A stretch of 38,432 bases of DNA from an uncultured Tropicimonas sp. (GTDB lineage Bacteria; Pseudomonadota; Alphaproteobacteria; Rhodobacterales; Rhodobacteraceae): assembly GCA_947495685.1 (NCBI GenBank), contig CANLZY010000039.1, forward strand, positions 1 to 38,432, written 5' to 3'. Below the pieces are notes generated by a model. The model saw only the letters and a list, made by a program, of their open reading frames with translations, made no database searches and was not told the DNA's origin. Position 1 is the first letter of the stretch. Each line of letters starts with the position of its first letter. Below are positions 9,060 to 17,321 of this stretch, one piece after another. The position numbers and the translations under genes are program-made.

Positions 9060-10958
9060 TCAGACAAAAACAAAGTCGTCCGTTGTCAGATCAGAGAGCG
9101 ATGCACCAAGCAGAGTGATGACATTCAGCCCATCACCTCCAAGGTCATATACCACCATCTCGCCCAGATCCTCGGCGGCTGCCTTGAACTCTGCCAAGGT
9201 GCGCGCTTCTCCGTTGCCCGGCACCATTCTGAGCACATCCGAGCCGTCTTCGAATTGAACGGTGTCGCGGCCAAACGTGCCCTTGAAGACCAGAACGTCA
9301 TTGCCCGCAGCGCCGTCGAGGAAATCACTGCCGGCCCCGCCCTTCAGGGTATCCGCCCCGCCACCGCCAAGAAGCATGTCTTGACCGATGCCGCCCCGCA
9401 GGATGTCATCGCCCAGACCACCGGACAGCACGTCGGTGCCGGTGTTTCCTGCGATGATGTCATCACCCGAACCACCGTCGACCACGTCGTTGCCCTTGCC
9501 GCCGGACAGGGAATCATTGCCGCGGCCGCCATCCAGCCTGTCGTTGTCCCGGGCGCCGAACAACGTGTCATTCCCGGCGTGCCCGAACAACCGGTCGTCC
9601 CCTTCCTTGCCTCTCAGGGTGTTGGCACCGTCTGATCCGACCAGACGGTTGCTGAATTCGTTGCCCACGGAATTCATCGTGTTGGCGCCGAGCAGCGTCA
9701 GGTCACGGACGCCATCGAGCGTGAACGTGATGTCGAGCGAAGCATCCGAAATCAGGGTGAGGTCATCGACGCCGACCTGATACCGCGCCTGCAGGGCGTA
9801 TGCCGAGCCAAGTGGGCCAATGGCGTTGCCTTCGACTGCGGCATCCAACCCCTGGCGTAGGGTAGCGTGAGTGGACAGCGCATTCCGGTCCGACTCGGTA
9901 TCATACCGGGTCAGCGTGCCGATCAACGCCCCCTCTGGGGCTTCCAGGACGACGTTGTCCAGCCCACCGGCATCGTCGCCATCGACATATTCGCCGCGGA
10001 TCTGCAGCCCGGTCATGTCGGACAGCACCGCGCGAATGTCCGCCTCGGTTGCGGCCGGGCCGTCCAGGCGGCCGAGCCGCCAATTCGGGGCTTCGTTCAG
10101 GCTGACGGAAAACTGGGTAAAGGCGAGGCCGGGGTTTCCGGTCAGGTCCAGCACCAGCCGCTTTCCTCCGCCTTCCATGATGACGTCTTCATCATCAAAC
10201 TGGTTTGCAAGCGTGGACTGCTTCAACTCGAACGATATTTCCCCGTCATAGAACCCAGCCTTGTCGCCCAGGAACTCGTCAGGGGCGACGAAGTACCAGG
10301 TGTCGTCGGCCGACGTGTCGACGGCTTCCAGCCAGCCGCCCTTGTTTCCGCCGCTGCCTTGCCACCCGAACGCCTGGACGTCTCCGGCAAAGGACCATCC
10401 GTCAATGTCGCTGTTGAAGGTTGATTGCACGATCGGTCCCGGAATGACGATCGGCGGAATTTCGGCCATCGACATGATGACGTTGTCGAGATTGGAGGCG
10501 TTGTCGACCGTCCCACTGACAAATTCGCCGCGGATCTTTAGGCTGTCGAGATCGGACAGCACGGTCTCGATCTCCGCCGTCGTCGCGACTCGCCCCGTCA
10601 GCGAATCGATCTTGAACCCGCCAGCGAGGCCAAGCTCGACAGTGTAGGACGTCCAGGTTGTTCCCGGGTTCGGCCCCACGTCGGCGACCAACGTCAGGCC
10701 GCCGCCGAACAGTTCCAGATCCCGGTCGTTGTATTGGTTGGCCAGGCTATCCTGCTTGAGGTCAAAGGCCAGAGCGCCGCCAATGTAGTCCGCCATGTCG
10801 CCGAGGAATTTGGCCGGAGCAACAAAGTCATAGATCCCGTCGCCAGCCTCGGTGGCCCGAAGGCTTCCGCTGGGGTTGCCCACGGTTGCATCAAGCGTCT
10901 GGGTGCCGTTGTCGACGATCCACCCATCCAGAGAGTTCGAAAAAAAGGATTCAATCAT
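9060..10958 (-). CDS. RTX calcium-binding protein with two laminin-B-like domains
   Basis: This predicted type I-secreted protein has 632 residues. The start at 10958 (MIESFFSNSLDGW) follows GGGTGGGGAC; the frame stays open 14 codons upstream without a better site. Residues about 1-165 and 175-345 are two related beta-rich domains with the laminin B (domain IV) pattern: FVAPAKFLGD / FVAPDEFLGD, then FDLKQ / FELKQ, then KIRGEF / QIRGEYVDG, then LDNV. Residues about 435-556 carry a continuous block of glycine/aspartate nonapeptides (for example GGRGNDSLSGGKGNDVVDGG) that bind calcium as a parallel beta-roll. The end, LGASLSDLTTDDFVFV, is a typical RTX secretion tail. It reads in the same direction as the giant gene and ends about 500 bases before it, with a terminator between, so the two are probably separate transcripts. 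The ligand of the laminin-B-like domains is unknown; glycan or matrix attachment is a guess. Confidence 0.9.
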   Translation of the reverse strand: MIESFFSNSLDGWIVDNGTQTLDATVGNPSGSLRATEAGDGIYDFVAPAKFLGDMADYIGGALAFDLKQDSLANQYNDRDLELFGGGLTLVADVGPNPGTTWTSYTVELGLAGGFKIDSLTGRVATTAEIETVLSDLDSLKIRGEFVSGTVDNASNLDNVIMSMAEIPPIVIPGPIVQSTFNSDIDGWSFAGDVQAFGWQGSGGNKGGWLEAVDTSADDTWYFVAPDEFLGDKAGFYDGEISFELKQSTLANQFDDEDVIMEGGGKRLVLDLTGNPGLAFTQFSVSLNEAPNWRLGRLDGPAATEADIRAVLSDMTGLQIRGEYVDGDDAGGLDNVVLEAPEGALIGTLTRYDTESDRNALSTHATLRQGLDAAVEGNAIGPLGSAYALQARYQVGVDDLTLISDASLDITFTLDGVRDLTLLGANTMNSVGNEFSNRLVGSDGANTLRGKEGDDRLFGHAGNDTLFGARDNDRLDGGRGNDSLSGGKGNDVVDGGSGDDIIAGNTGTDVLSGGLGDDILRGGIGQDMLLGGGGADTLKGGAGSDFLDGAAGNDVLVFKGTFGRDTVQFEDGSDVLRMVPGNGEARTLAEFKAAAEDLGEMVVYDLGGDGLNVITLLGASLSDLTTDDFVFV

Positions 10959-11728
10959 GTCCCCACCCAATCGTTGAGCGCACCGAACAGGCCGGGGCAA
11001 GGAACAAACGGTACGCGGTGAAGTCTATCCCCCGGCGCAAATACCCCCATCATTTGAGCACAATTTCTTGATCGGCGCCATCGCTCAACGAAAAATTTGA
11101 TGCATTAAATTTGCGTCTTATCGCCGCCGGGGTTTGAGGTGTGGTGCCGACCTGTCGTGATTCAAACCTCAGGGTCAAAGCTGAGCAAGAACGGTTGGCG
11201 GCACCTGGTTCCACAGAAAAGGCGTTTCTTGCGCGGCGTCGCAGAGTTTTTGTCAAGTTGGAGCCCTTGACCGCTCATTTCCGTGATCGCTCCAGCTTTG
11301 ATTGTCTTCTCGACGGTTTCGTGCATCGCGAAAGGAACGAAGCAGACCGTTCGGCGATGGTGTGGGTCTTGGTGCTCAAATTCGCCATCCGTGACATACC
11401 TTGGGCAAGCCGGTTGGGGCAGGGTGCTTGCGGAACAGTGAGCAGGGGCTGCCTCGCAGTGGGGCTTGTGTCCAGTTCAAGCACGGGTATCCAGGGCGCC
11501 CGTTGTGGACCGCGGCGGATTACGCGCGCCGCGACAGGGCCGTCGCGTTCGGACTTCAAAAGAAAGAGAGCAGGACCCAGTTGGGTGACTATGTCGTTGC
11601 TGCGTCGGGGAACAAGCGTATGGTCCCCGGTCTGCTGGATGACGGCTTGGATGCACTTGGCGGAGCCTGGTGACGATGTCCGGCGAGGCTCGCCGCTTCG
11701 CCCGCTCGCTCTTATGGAGAAAACAGAC
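10959..11728. other. divergent intergenic region with AT-rich palindrome
   Basis: About 770 bases lie between the minus-strand RTX gene and the plus-strand curA-like gene. I recognise no gene here; open frames reading into curA are unsupported upstream extensions. The RTX-proximal part has a near-perfect 20-bp AT-rich palindrome at 11093-11112 (AAATTT, ATGCAT, AAATTT). It also has an exact 9-bp inverted pair, CGTTGAGCG (10972-10980) and CGCTCAACG (11082-11090). These are candidate regulator sites for the RTX gene. The remainder (about 11140-11700) shows nothing I can identify. Confidence 0.5.
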
Positions 11729-12763
11729 ATGACACAGACCGATACACTGAACCGGCAATTGGTGCTGGCCGAACGGCCCCGGGGCGAGCCGACGAAAGAC
11801 ACCCTGCGCCTGGTCGAAGGCGCGATTCCCACGGCGGGCGAAAGCCAGATGTTGTTGCGCACCGAGTACCTGTCGCTTGATCCCTACATGCGGGGCCGGA
11901 TGAGCGATGCGCCATCCTATGCCGCTCCGGTGGAGATTGGGGGCGTGATGGTCGGTGGCACCGTCGCGCAGGTCGTCATCTCGAATGTCGGTGGGTTTGT
12001 GCCCGGCGACTGGGTGCTCAGCTTCAATGGTTGGCAGGACTATGCCGTTTCGGATGGCAAGGGTGTGGCCAACCTTGGCCAATCGCCGACGCATCCGTCC
12101 TGGGCGCTGGGTATTCTGGGGATGCCGGGCTTCACCGCCTGGGCGGGCCTGAAACAGATCGGTGCGCCGAAACCGGGTGAAACCATCGTCGTGGCGGCGG
12201 CAACGGGCCCGGTTGGCGCCACCGTTGGCCAGATCGGCAAGTTGCTGGGCTGCCGCGTTGTCGGCATTGCCGGGGGGGCGGACAAATGCGCCTATGCCGT
12301 CGACGAGCTGGGCTTTGACGCCTGCATCGATCACAAGGCACCCGCTCTGGCCGAACACCTTGCCAAGGCCTGCCCGAGCGGCATCGACGTCTACTTCGAA
12401 AACGTCGGCGGCAAGGTTCTGGATGCGGTTCTGCCGCTGCTCAACCCGAACGCCCGGGTGCCGGTTTGCGGGTTGGTCTCGCAATACAATGCAACCGCAC
12501 TACCTGAGGGGCCGGATCGGATGAACTGGTTGATGGGGCAAATCCTGCGCAAGAAAATCAAGGTGCAGGGCTTCATCATCTTTGACGACTTTGGCCATCT
12601 CTACCCGGAGTTTGCCAGGGAAATGGGCGCCTGGGTCGAAAGCGGTCAGGTCAAATACCGTGAAGAGGTCATCGACGGCCTGGAAAACGCCCCGGACGCC
12701 TTCATCGGCCTCCTCAAGGGCGATAACTTTGGCAAGCGCGTGATCCGCGTTGGCCGGACCTAA
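11729..12763 (+). CDS. curA: NADPH-dependent curcumin reductase-type oxidoreductase
   Basis: This 344-residue medium-chain dehydrogenase/reductase is of the zinc-free leukotriene B4 dehydrogenase / CurA type, which reduces alpha,beta-unsaturated carbonyls with NADPH. The sequence follows E. coli CurA as I recall it: YLSLDPYMRGRMSD, IGGVMVGGTV, GMPGFTAW, the nucleotide-binding loop AAATGPVGATVGQIGKL, YFENVGGKV and GLENAPDAFIGLLKG. The start at 11729 (MTQTD) is preceded by GGAGA at a good spacing; an in-frame ATG five codons earlier is less well placed, and the long open frame further upstream lacks family similarity. The gene is followed after 11 bases by a DJ-1/PfpI protein, so the pair probably forms a small operon for coping with reactive carbonyls. 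The physiological substrate is not shown by the sequence. Confidence 0.92.
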   Translation: MTQTDTLNRQLVLAERPRGEPTKDTLRLVEGAIPTAGESQMLLRTEYLSLDPYMRGRMSDAPSYAAPVEIGGVMVGGTVAQVVISNVGGFVPGDWVLSFNGWQDYAVSDGKGVANLGQSPTHPSWALGILGMPGFTAWAGLKQIGAPKPGETIVVAAATGPVGATVGQIGKLLGCRVVGIAGGADKCAYAVDELGFDACIDHKAPALAEHLAKACPSGIDVYFENVGGKVLDAVLPLLNPNARVPVCGLVSQYNATALPEGPDRMNWLMGQILRKKIKVQGFIIFDDFGHLYPEFAREMGAWVESGQVKYREEVIDGLENAPDAFIGLLKGDNFGKRVIRVGRT

Positions 12764-12774
12764 AGAGAAACGAC

Positions 12775-13452
12775 ATGAAAATTCTGATGGTGCTGACGTC
12801 ACACGACCAGATGGGCGATACGGGCAACAAAACCGGCTTCTGGCTGGAGGAGTTTGCTGCGCCCTACTATGCGTTCAAGGATGCAGGGGCCGACATCACG
12901 CTGGCCTCGCCCAAAGGGGGGCAGCCGCCGATCGATCCCTCCAGCGACGACGCGGGCGCACAGACCGACGACACCCGCCGTTTCAAGGCCGACCCCGCGG
13001 CGCAGGCCCAGCTTGCGGCCACGTCGAAGCTGTCCGAGCTGACGGCCGACCGGTTCGATGCGATCTTCTATCCGGGCGGGCATGGCCCGTTGTGGGATCT
13101 GGCCGAAGACGCCGACAGCAAGCGACTGATCGAGGCATTTGCCGCCGCTGACCGTCCGGTCGGCGCGGTCTGCCATGCGCCCGCCGTGTTCCGCCATACG
13201 CTTGGATCGGACGGCAAACCGCTGGTATCCGGGCGGCGCGTCACCGGGTTCACCAACACCGAGGAAGAGGCCGTGGGCCTGACCGGGATCGTGCCGTTCC
13301 TGGTCGAGGACATGTTGAAGGCCAACGGTGGCACTTTTGAACGGGGGGCCGATTGGTCCAGCTTCGTGTTGTGCGACGGCAAACTGGTGACAGGTCAGAA
13401 CCCGGCCTCGTCGGCAGAGGCCGCACGGCAGACGCTTGCTCTGCTTGCCTAA
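12775..13452 (+). CDS. DJ-1/PfpI family protein (Hsp31-like, class I glutamine amidotransferase fold)
   Basis: This 225-residue cytoplasmic protein has the flavodoxin-like DJ-1/PfpI fold. Key features are the acidic pair in GFWLEEF (residues 21-27), the loop YPGGHGPLWD (about 99-108) and the nucleophile elbow AVCHAPA with Cys133 and His134. This arrangement is typical of Hsp31/glyoxalase III-like members, which convert methylglyoxal to lactate without glutathione or act as chaperones or deglycases. Length and motifs are complete. The start lies 11 bases after the curA-like stop, with AAGAGAAACGAC as a weak ribosome site, supporting co-transcription. A role in aldehyde defence is inferred from the family and the neighbour; the exact activity is open. 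Confidence 0.9.
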   Translation: MKILMVLTSHDQMGDTGNKTGFWLEEFAAPYYAFKDAGADITLASPKGGQPPIDPSSDDAGAQTDDTRRFKADPAAQAQLAATSKLSELTADRFDAIFYPGGHGPLWDLAEDADSKRLIEAFAAADRPVGAVCHAPAVFRHTLGSDGKPLVSGRRVTGFTNTEEEAVGLTGIVPFLVEDMLKANGGTFERGADWSSFVLCDGKLVTGQNPASSAEAARQTLALLA

Positions 13453-13480
13453 GCGGGCCTGACGATCCACCAAACACGGC

Positions 13481-13510
13481 AACGGCCGGGTCCAAATGGT
13501 CCCGGCCGTT
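13481..13510. terminator. bidirectional terminator between convergent genes
   Basis: There is a perfect 10-bp inverted repeat, AACGGCCGGG (13481-13490) and CCCGGCCGTT (13501-13510), with a 10-nt loop. It lies between the convergent DJ-1/PfpI gene (stop 13452) and the sulfatase gene (stop 13536). The symmetry and position suit a terminator used from both sides, although T-runs are short. Confidence 0.75.
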
Positions 13511-13535
13511 GAGCAAGGTTTCGCAGTAACCGGCG

Positions 13536-15074
13536 TCAGGCTCTCGCGGCCAATGCCAGTGCGCTGTTGTGCTCGGGGACATCTCCAATGTCGGCCATCT
13601 TGGCATCGAGCCGGGCCAGCATGTCGGAGAACACGGCGGCGTACGCCGGATCATCGGCCACGTTCATCAACTCCAAGGGATCGGCCTCGCAGTCGAACAA
13701 TTCCCACTCGGGTGGTTCATCGCCCGGGATCGCGCCCGGTTGGCCAAGATCGGAATTGTACCAGTAGATCAGCTTGTAGCGATGCGACCGCAGGCCGTAA
13801 TGCGCCCAGGCATAGTGGTTTTCGTCCTTGTGCATCCAGTAGCGGTGGAACGCCGTGTCCTGCCAATCGTCGGGTGCAGCCTGTTCCAGCACCGGTCGCA
13901 TCGAATGGCCCTGCATGTAGGACGGCACTGGCAGCCCGGCGTAGTCCAGGAACGTCGGGGCGAAATCCACGTTGGTGGCAATGTCCTTGCAGACCGTCCC
14001 CGGTTTGATGCCATCCGGATAGCGGATCAGGAATGGCATCTGAAGCGATTCCTCGTACATGAACCGCTTGTCGAACCAGCCGTGATCGCCAAGGAAGAAG
14101 CCCTGATCGGAGGTGTAGATGACGATGGTGTTGTCGGCCAACCCCTCCGCATCCAGCCAGTCGAGCAGCCGTCCGACGTTTTCGTCAACCGAGGCGATGA
14201 CTGCGAGGTATCGCTTCATGTAGCGCTGGTACTTGAACAGCGCGAGGTCCTCTTCGGTTTCGAAGGTGAAGTTCTCGCCCGTGTGCTTGTCGATCAGCAC
14301 CATGCCGCGCGGATCGTCCGGGTGCGGAATGCGGCGGTGCGTCGTGCCGGGAAAACAGATCTCGCCCACCTCGGCCCCGCCTTCGGGCTGCGCCAACCCC
14401 AGATCGGCGTACTTCATGTCGTTGCGCACCCGCATCCGGGCGGCCTCGGCGGCGCGGGCCCGGTTCTTGTAGTCGTCGTTGTAGGTATCGGGGACCTTGA
14501 TGTCCTGCCCGTCGAACATATCCCGGTTCTTGGGGTGTGGCTCGAACTCCCGGTGCGGCGCCTTGTTGTGGCACATCATGAAGAACGGGCGGTCCTTGTC
14601 CCGGTTCTCAAGCCAGTTCAAGCACTTGTCGGCGATGATGTCGGTGACGTAGCCCGGCTCCGTGCGCTCCTCGCCCATCTCGATCATGACCGGATCGAAA
14701 TACTCGCCCTGTCCGGGCAGGACCGACCAGTAATCGAACCCGGTCGGCTCGTGCGGTTTGCCTTCGCCCAGGTGCCACTTGCCGACCATGGCGGTCTGGT
14801 ATCCCGAACTGCGCAGGTGCTTGGCCACGTTGGGCCAGCGGTTGTCGATATGGGTGTCGAGCGTGGTAACGCCGTTCACGTGGTTGTGGGTCCCGGTCAG
14901 GATGGCGGCACGGCTCGGCGTACAGATCGAGTTGGTGACGTAGCAATGATCCAGCCGCATCCCCTCCGTGGCGAGGCGATCGAGGTTCGGCGTTTGGTTG
15001 ATCCCGTGGCCATAGGCCGAGATCGCCTTGGCGGCATGGTCGTCCGACATGATGAACAGGATATTCGGTCTCAT
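13536..15074 (-). CDS. cytoplasmic sulfatase (formylglycine type)
   Basis: This 512-residue enzyme is of the alkaline-phosphatase-like sulfatase family and hydrolyses sulfate esters. The start at 15074 (MRPNILFIMSDDH) is chosen because the N-terminal DD metal-binding motif follows at once, with GGAG just upstream; the upstream extension has no family similarity. The maturation motif is CTPSR, with Cys51 as the residue converted to formylglycine. Other family features are GKWHLGEGKPHEPTGFD, FFMMCHNKAPH, and the metal site in IYTSDQGFFLGDHGWFDKR. There is no signal peptide, so desulfation should occur in the cytoplasm after import. It is divergent from an iclR regulator and an ABC sugar importer and shares their 89-base control region, so its substrate is probably a sulfated sugar brought in by that importer. 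The closest functional relatives are glycan sulfatases; the precise substrate is unknown. The formylglycine-generating enzyme is not in the window. Confidence 0.92.
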   Translation of the reverse strand: MRPNILFIMSDDHAAKAISAYGHGINQTPNLDRLATEGMRLDHCYVTNSICTPSRAAILTGTHNHVNGVTTLDTHIDNRWPNVAKHLRSSGYQTAMVGKWHLGEGKPHEPTGFDYWSVLPGQGEYFDPVMIEMGEERTEPGYVTDIIADKCLNWLENRDKDRPFFMMCHNKAPHREFEPHPKNRDMFDGQDIKVPDTYNDDYKNRARAAEAARMRVRNDMKYADLGLAQPEGGAEVGEICFPGTTHRRIPHPDDPRGMVLIDKHTGENFTFETEEDLALFKYQRYMKRYLAVIASVDENVGRLLDWLDAEGLADNTIVIYTSDQGFFLGDHGWFDKRFMYEESLQMPFLIRYPDGIKPGTVCKDIATNVDFAPTFLDYAGLPVPSYMQGHSMRPVLEQAAPDDWQDTAFHRYWMHKDENHYAWAHYGLRSHRYKLIYWYNSDLGQPGAIPGDEPPEWELFDCEADPLELMNVADDPAYAAVFSDMLARLDAKMADIGDVPEHNSALALAARA

Positions 15075-15111
15075 TGCTTGCTCCGTCCCTGACTGCGTCC
15101 CGCCGAGTCGG

Positions 15112-15139
15112 TTGACGCAATTCTCAAATACGGTAATAT
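15112..15139 (+). promoter_or_regulatory. sigma70-type promoter of the iclR operon
   Basis: TTGACG (15112-15117) and TAATAT (15134-15139) are separated by 16 bases, a good match to a housekeeping promoter. Transcription would start near 15146, giving a leader of about 18 bases before the iclR ATG at 15164. Confidence 0.7.
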
Positions 15140-15154
15140 CAATCTCAAATACGG
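15122..15154. promoter_or_regulatory. 12-bp direct repeat, probable IclR operator
   Basis: TCTCAAATACGG occurs exactly twice, at 15122-15133 and 15143-15154. The 21-base period is two helical turns, so both copies face the same side of the DNA. The first copy fills the spacer between the -35 and -10 boxes and the second covers the predicted transcription start. The site lies between the divergent sulfatase and iclR genes. This fits binding by the adjacent IclR-type protein to repress itself and control both directions. Confidence 0.65.
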
Positions 15155-15163
15155 GAAGCAAGC

Positions 15164-15958
15164 ATGTCGGGACCTGTTGAACGAGTCGTTGCCATCATGG
15201 AAAGCCTCAGCGCCGACCAGCGTGAGGGCCTGACCGCTCAGGAGGTTGTAGAGAAGTCGGGACTGCCGGTTTCCACCGGCTACCGTATCCTGACAGAATT
15301 GCAGGACCTCGGGCTGGTGCATCGGCTGGGGAAGCGCAAGCTGGCGCCCAACTTCAGCTTTGCACGTCGTATCAGCCAGCCCGGCGTTGACCCCGACATG
15401 CTGGCGAACGCCTGCACGACCATGTCTGAGCAGTTGACCACGGCCTCTGAGATCGTGCTGCTGCGGGAGCAGAGCATGCTGTGGCACCTTGTGCATCAGC
15501 ACGACGCCCAGGCGATCCGGTTGCGCGCCCATTCCGGCTATACCCGGGACGCCTATGAGCTGGATTCGATCGGGCGCATGGCATTGGCGCATACGTCCCT
15601 GGCACAGATCGAGCAGGCCTGGGATACGTCCGCCTTCTACAGCACCGGTCTGGACCGGGTGTCGATGCAGTGGGCGGATGTCAGGGCATTGATCGAAAGC
15701 ATCGACCCTGCCGACATGCAGTACGACATGATGGGCAACGCAAAGGGTATCCGCCGGTTCTGCGTGGCCGTGCGGGATACGCTCGGACGCATGGCGTGCC
15801 TGTTGACCGTGGCCGAGGCCGCGATCCCGGTTCGTAACGAACAGGCACATATCGAGATGATCCGACAACTGCTGGTGGAGCAGCGCGCCCGCATCGAAAG
15901 CGGCGTAGGCGAAGCCGAAGCGCCACAGCGAAGATCGGCCGGGTCGGCTCGAAAATAA
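15164..15958 (+). CDS. IclR-family transcriptional regulator
   Basis: This 264-residue protein has an N-terminal winged helix-turn-helix (about residues 5-65, including LTAQEVVEKSGLPVSTGYRILTELQ with the recognition helix near PVSTGYRI). A C-terminal effector-binding domain of the IclR type follows, with conserved-looking segments such as SIGRMALAH and the late GIRRFCVAVRDTLG. The length is normal for the family. The gene is first in an operon with a solute-binding protein, which starts 27 bases after it, and is divergent from the sulfatase. It is therefore the likely local sensor of a sugar-type ligand and probably autoregulates through the direct repeats at 15122-15154. The C-terminal tail after about residue 245 is basic and low in complexity. 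The ligand is not deducible from sequence. Confidence 0.9.
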   Translation: MSGPVERVVAIMESLSADQREGLTAQEVVEKSGLPVSTGYRILTELQDLGLVHRLGKRKLAPNFSFARRISQPGVDPDMLANACTTMSEQLTTASEIVLLREQSMLWHLVHQHDAQAIRLRAHSGYTRDAYELDSIGRMALAHTSLAQIEQAWDTSAFYSTGLDRVSMQWADVRALIESIDPADMQYDMMGNAKGIRRFCVAVRDTLGRMACLLTVAEAAIPVRNEQAHIEMIRQLLVEQRARIESGVGEAEAPQRRSAGSARK

Positions 15959-15985
15959 CGCAACTCATTCAAACGGGAGGAACGA

Positions 15986-17242
15986 ATGAAACTGAAAGCA
16001 CTTGCACTGGCAACCGCCGCGGCGGTTATCGCAGTTCCAGCGATAGCGGAGGACCTCGTTCTCTCTATCGGTTCACGCGGCTATGGCCCGGCGGTCGAAC
16101 GCAACTTCGAGCGGTTCGCGGCGGAACATCCCGACATCAAGATCGAATGGAACAAGGTTTCGGATGTTCCGGGAGAGACCCGCAAGCTCTATGTCACCGG
16201 CCTGACGGCCAAGAGCCCGACGCCAGACGTGTTCGCCGTCGATGTGATCTGGGCCGGGGAATTCGCCCAACGTGGATGGCTGGAGCCGCTGAACGGGCTG
16301 CTCTCGGACGAGACGATCGCCACCTTCAACCCCTCGCTGCTGAGTGCCGCGACACTGGACGGCAAGGTGCACGCCCTGCCGCTCTATGCGGATGGCATTC
16401 ACTTCTTCTATCGCAGCGACCTGCTGGAGAAATACGGGCTGGAGGTTCCGACCACCTGGGAAGACGTCATGGCAGCGTCCAAGGTCATCACCGAGGGTGA
16501 GAAGAACCCGCAATTCTATGGCTTCGTGTCGATGTGGGCCAAGATCGAAGGCCTGTTCATGAACTGGTTGGCCTTTACCAATGGCAATGGCGGCGGTTTC
16601 CTTGACGGTGACGGAAATGTCGCGGTGAACTCGCCCGCCAATATCGAGGCCACGCAATTCATGGTCGACCTGCTGCATGAGCACCGCTATGCGCCGGACT
16701 CGATCCTGAACATGCGTCCCGACGATGCGCGTACATTGTTCCAGCAGGGTCGCGCAGCGTTCCTGATGGTACAGGACTTCGTCTACAACCCGCTGAGCGC
16801 CGCCGACAGCCCGGTCGCGGGCAAGTTCGACTACGCCCGCGTGCCCACCTTTGCCGCGCACCCCGATGCCAACAGCACGACGATGGGCGGCTGGTTCCTC
16901 GGCATCAACCCGAACTCCGAGAACAAGGAAGCGGCTGCGACCTTCCTGGAGCACTTCACCGCCTATGATCAGCAATTGACTGCCGCCGTGGAAGACAACC
17001 GCGCGCCCACCATTCCGGCCATCTACGACGATGCCGCGATGACCTCGGCCGAGGTCCTGGCGAAGTTCGGCAAGAACTACGATTTCGGCGTCGTGCGTCC
17101 CTCGGCCAGCACCGGCAGCAAGTATCCGAAGATCTCGGAGATCATGCAGCTTGCGGTGACCAACGCCCTGCACCAGCAAAAGACGGTGGAAGAGGCACTG
17201 AACGACGCCCAGTCGCAGATCGAGGCGGTTCTGGCAGACTGA
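15986..17242 (+). CDS. ABC sugar importer, extracellular solute-binding protein (family 1)
   Basis: This 418-residue periplasmic binding protein belongs to the CUT1 (maltose-type) carbohydrate uptake class. The signal peptide is clear: MKLK, a hydrophobic Ala/Val core, and cleavage after AIA at about residue 21. The mature part shows the usual family features, such as TGLTAKSPTPDVFAVDVIW early on, LPLYADGIHFFYRSDLLEKY near residues 130-150 and FLMVQDF near 260. The start is supported by GGGAGGAACGA directly before the ATG. It lies 27 bases after iclR and is followed by a stem-loop and the two permease genes. Context with a sulfatase suggests a sulfated or otherwise charged oligosaccharide, but the ligand cannot be read from the sequence. 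Confidence 0.92.
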   Translation: MKLKALALATAAAVIAVPAIAEDLVLSIGSRGYGPAVERNFERFAAEHPDIKIEWNKVSDVPGETRKLYVTGLTAKSPTPDVFAVDVIWAGEFAQRGWLEPLNGLLSDETIATFNPSLLSAATLDGKVHALPLYADGIHFFYRSDLLEKYGLEVPTTWEDVMAASKVITEGEKNPQFYGFVSMWAKIEGLFMNWLAFTNGNGGGFLDGDGNVAVNSPANIEATQFMVDLLHEHRYAPDSILNMRPDDARTLFQQGRAAFLMVQDFVYNPLSAADSPVAGKFDYARVPTFAAHPDANSTTMGGWFLGINPNSENKEAAATFLEHFTAYDQQLTAAVEDNRAPTIPAIYDDAAMTSAEVLAKFGKNYDFGVVRPSASTGSKYPKISEIMQLAVTNALHQQKTVEEALNDAQSQIEAVLAD

Positions 17243-17269
17243 TCGCCAGACGCGCCCGCTCAGGCAAGA

Positions 17270-17292
17270 CCCCGGCGGCACCGTCGCCGGGG
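17270..17292 (+). other. intercistronic stem-loop after the binding-protein gene
   Basis: CCCCGGCG (17270-17277) pairs perfectly with CGCCGGGG (17285-17292) across a 7-nt loop, in the 79-base gap between the solute-binding protein and the first permease. No T-run follows, so it is unlikely to be a full terminator. Such hairpins typically protect the upstream message and raise binding-protein output relative to permease. Confidence 0.6.
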
Positions 17293-17321
17293 ACAACCCT
17301 TCGAACGGACCGATACATCCC

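Noticed and set aside
9290-9660. Short repeated GC-rich units resembling a repeat array
   Set aside because: The repetition is the DNA of RTX nonapeptides (GGxGxD), not a CRISPR or satellite array; unit sequences vary at codon level and there are no spacers.
11141-11728. N-terminal extension of the curA-like gene by 196 codons
   Set aside because: The extension has no similarity to the reductase family, and a good ribosome site precedes the ATG at 11729.
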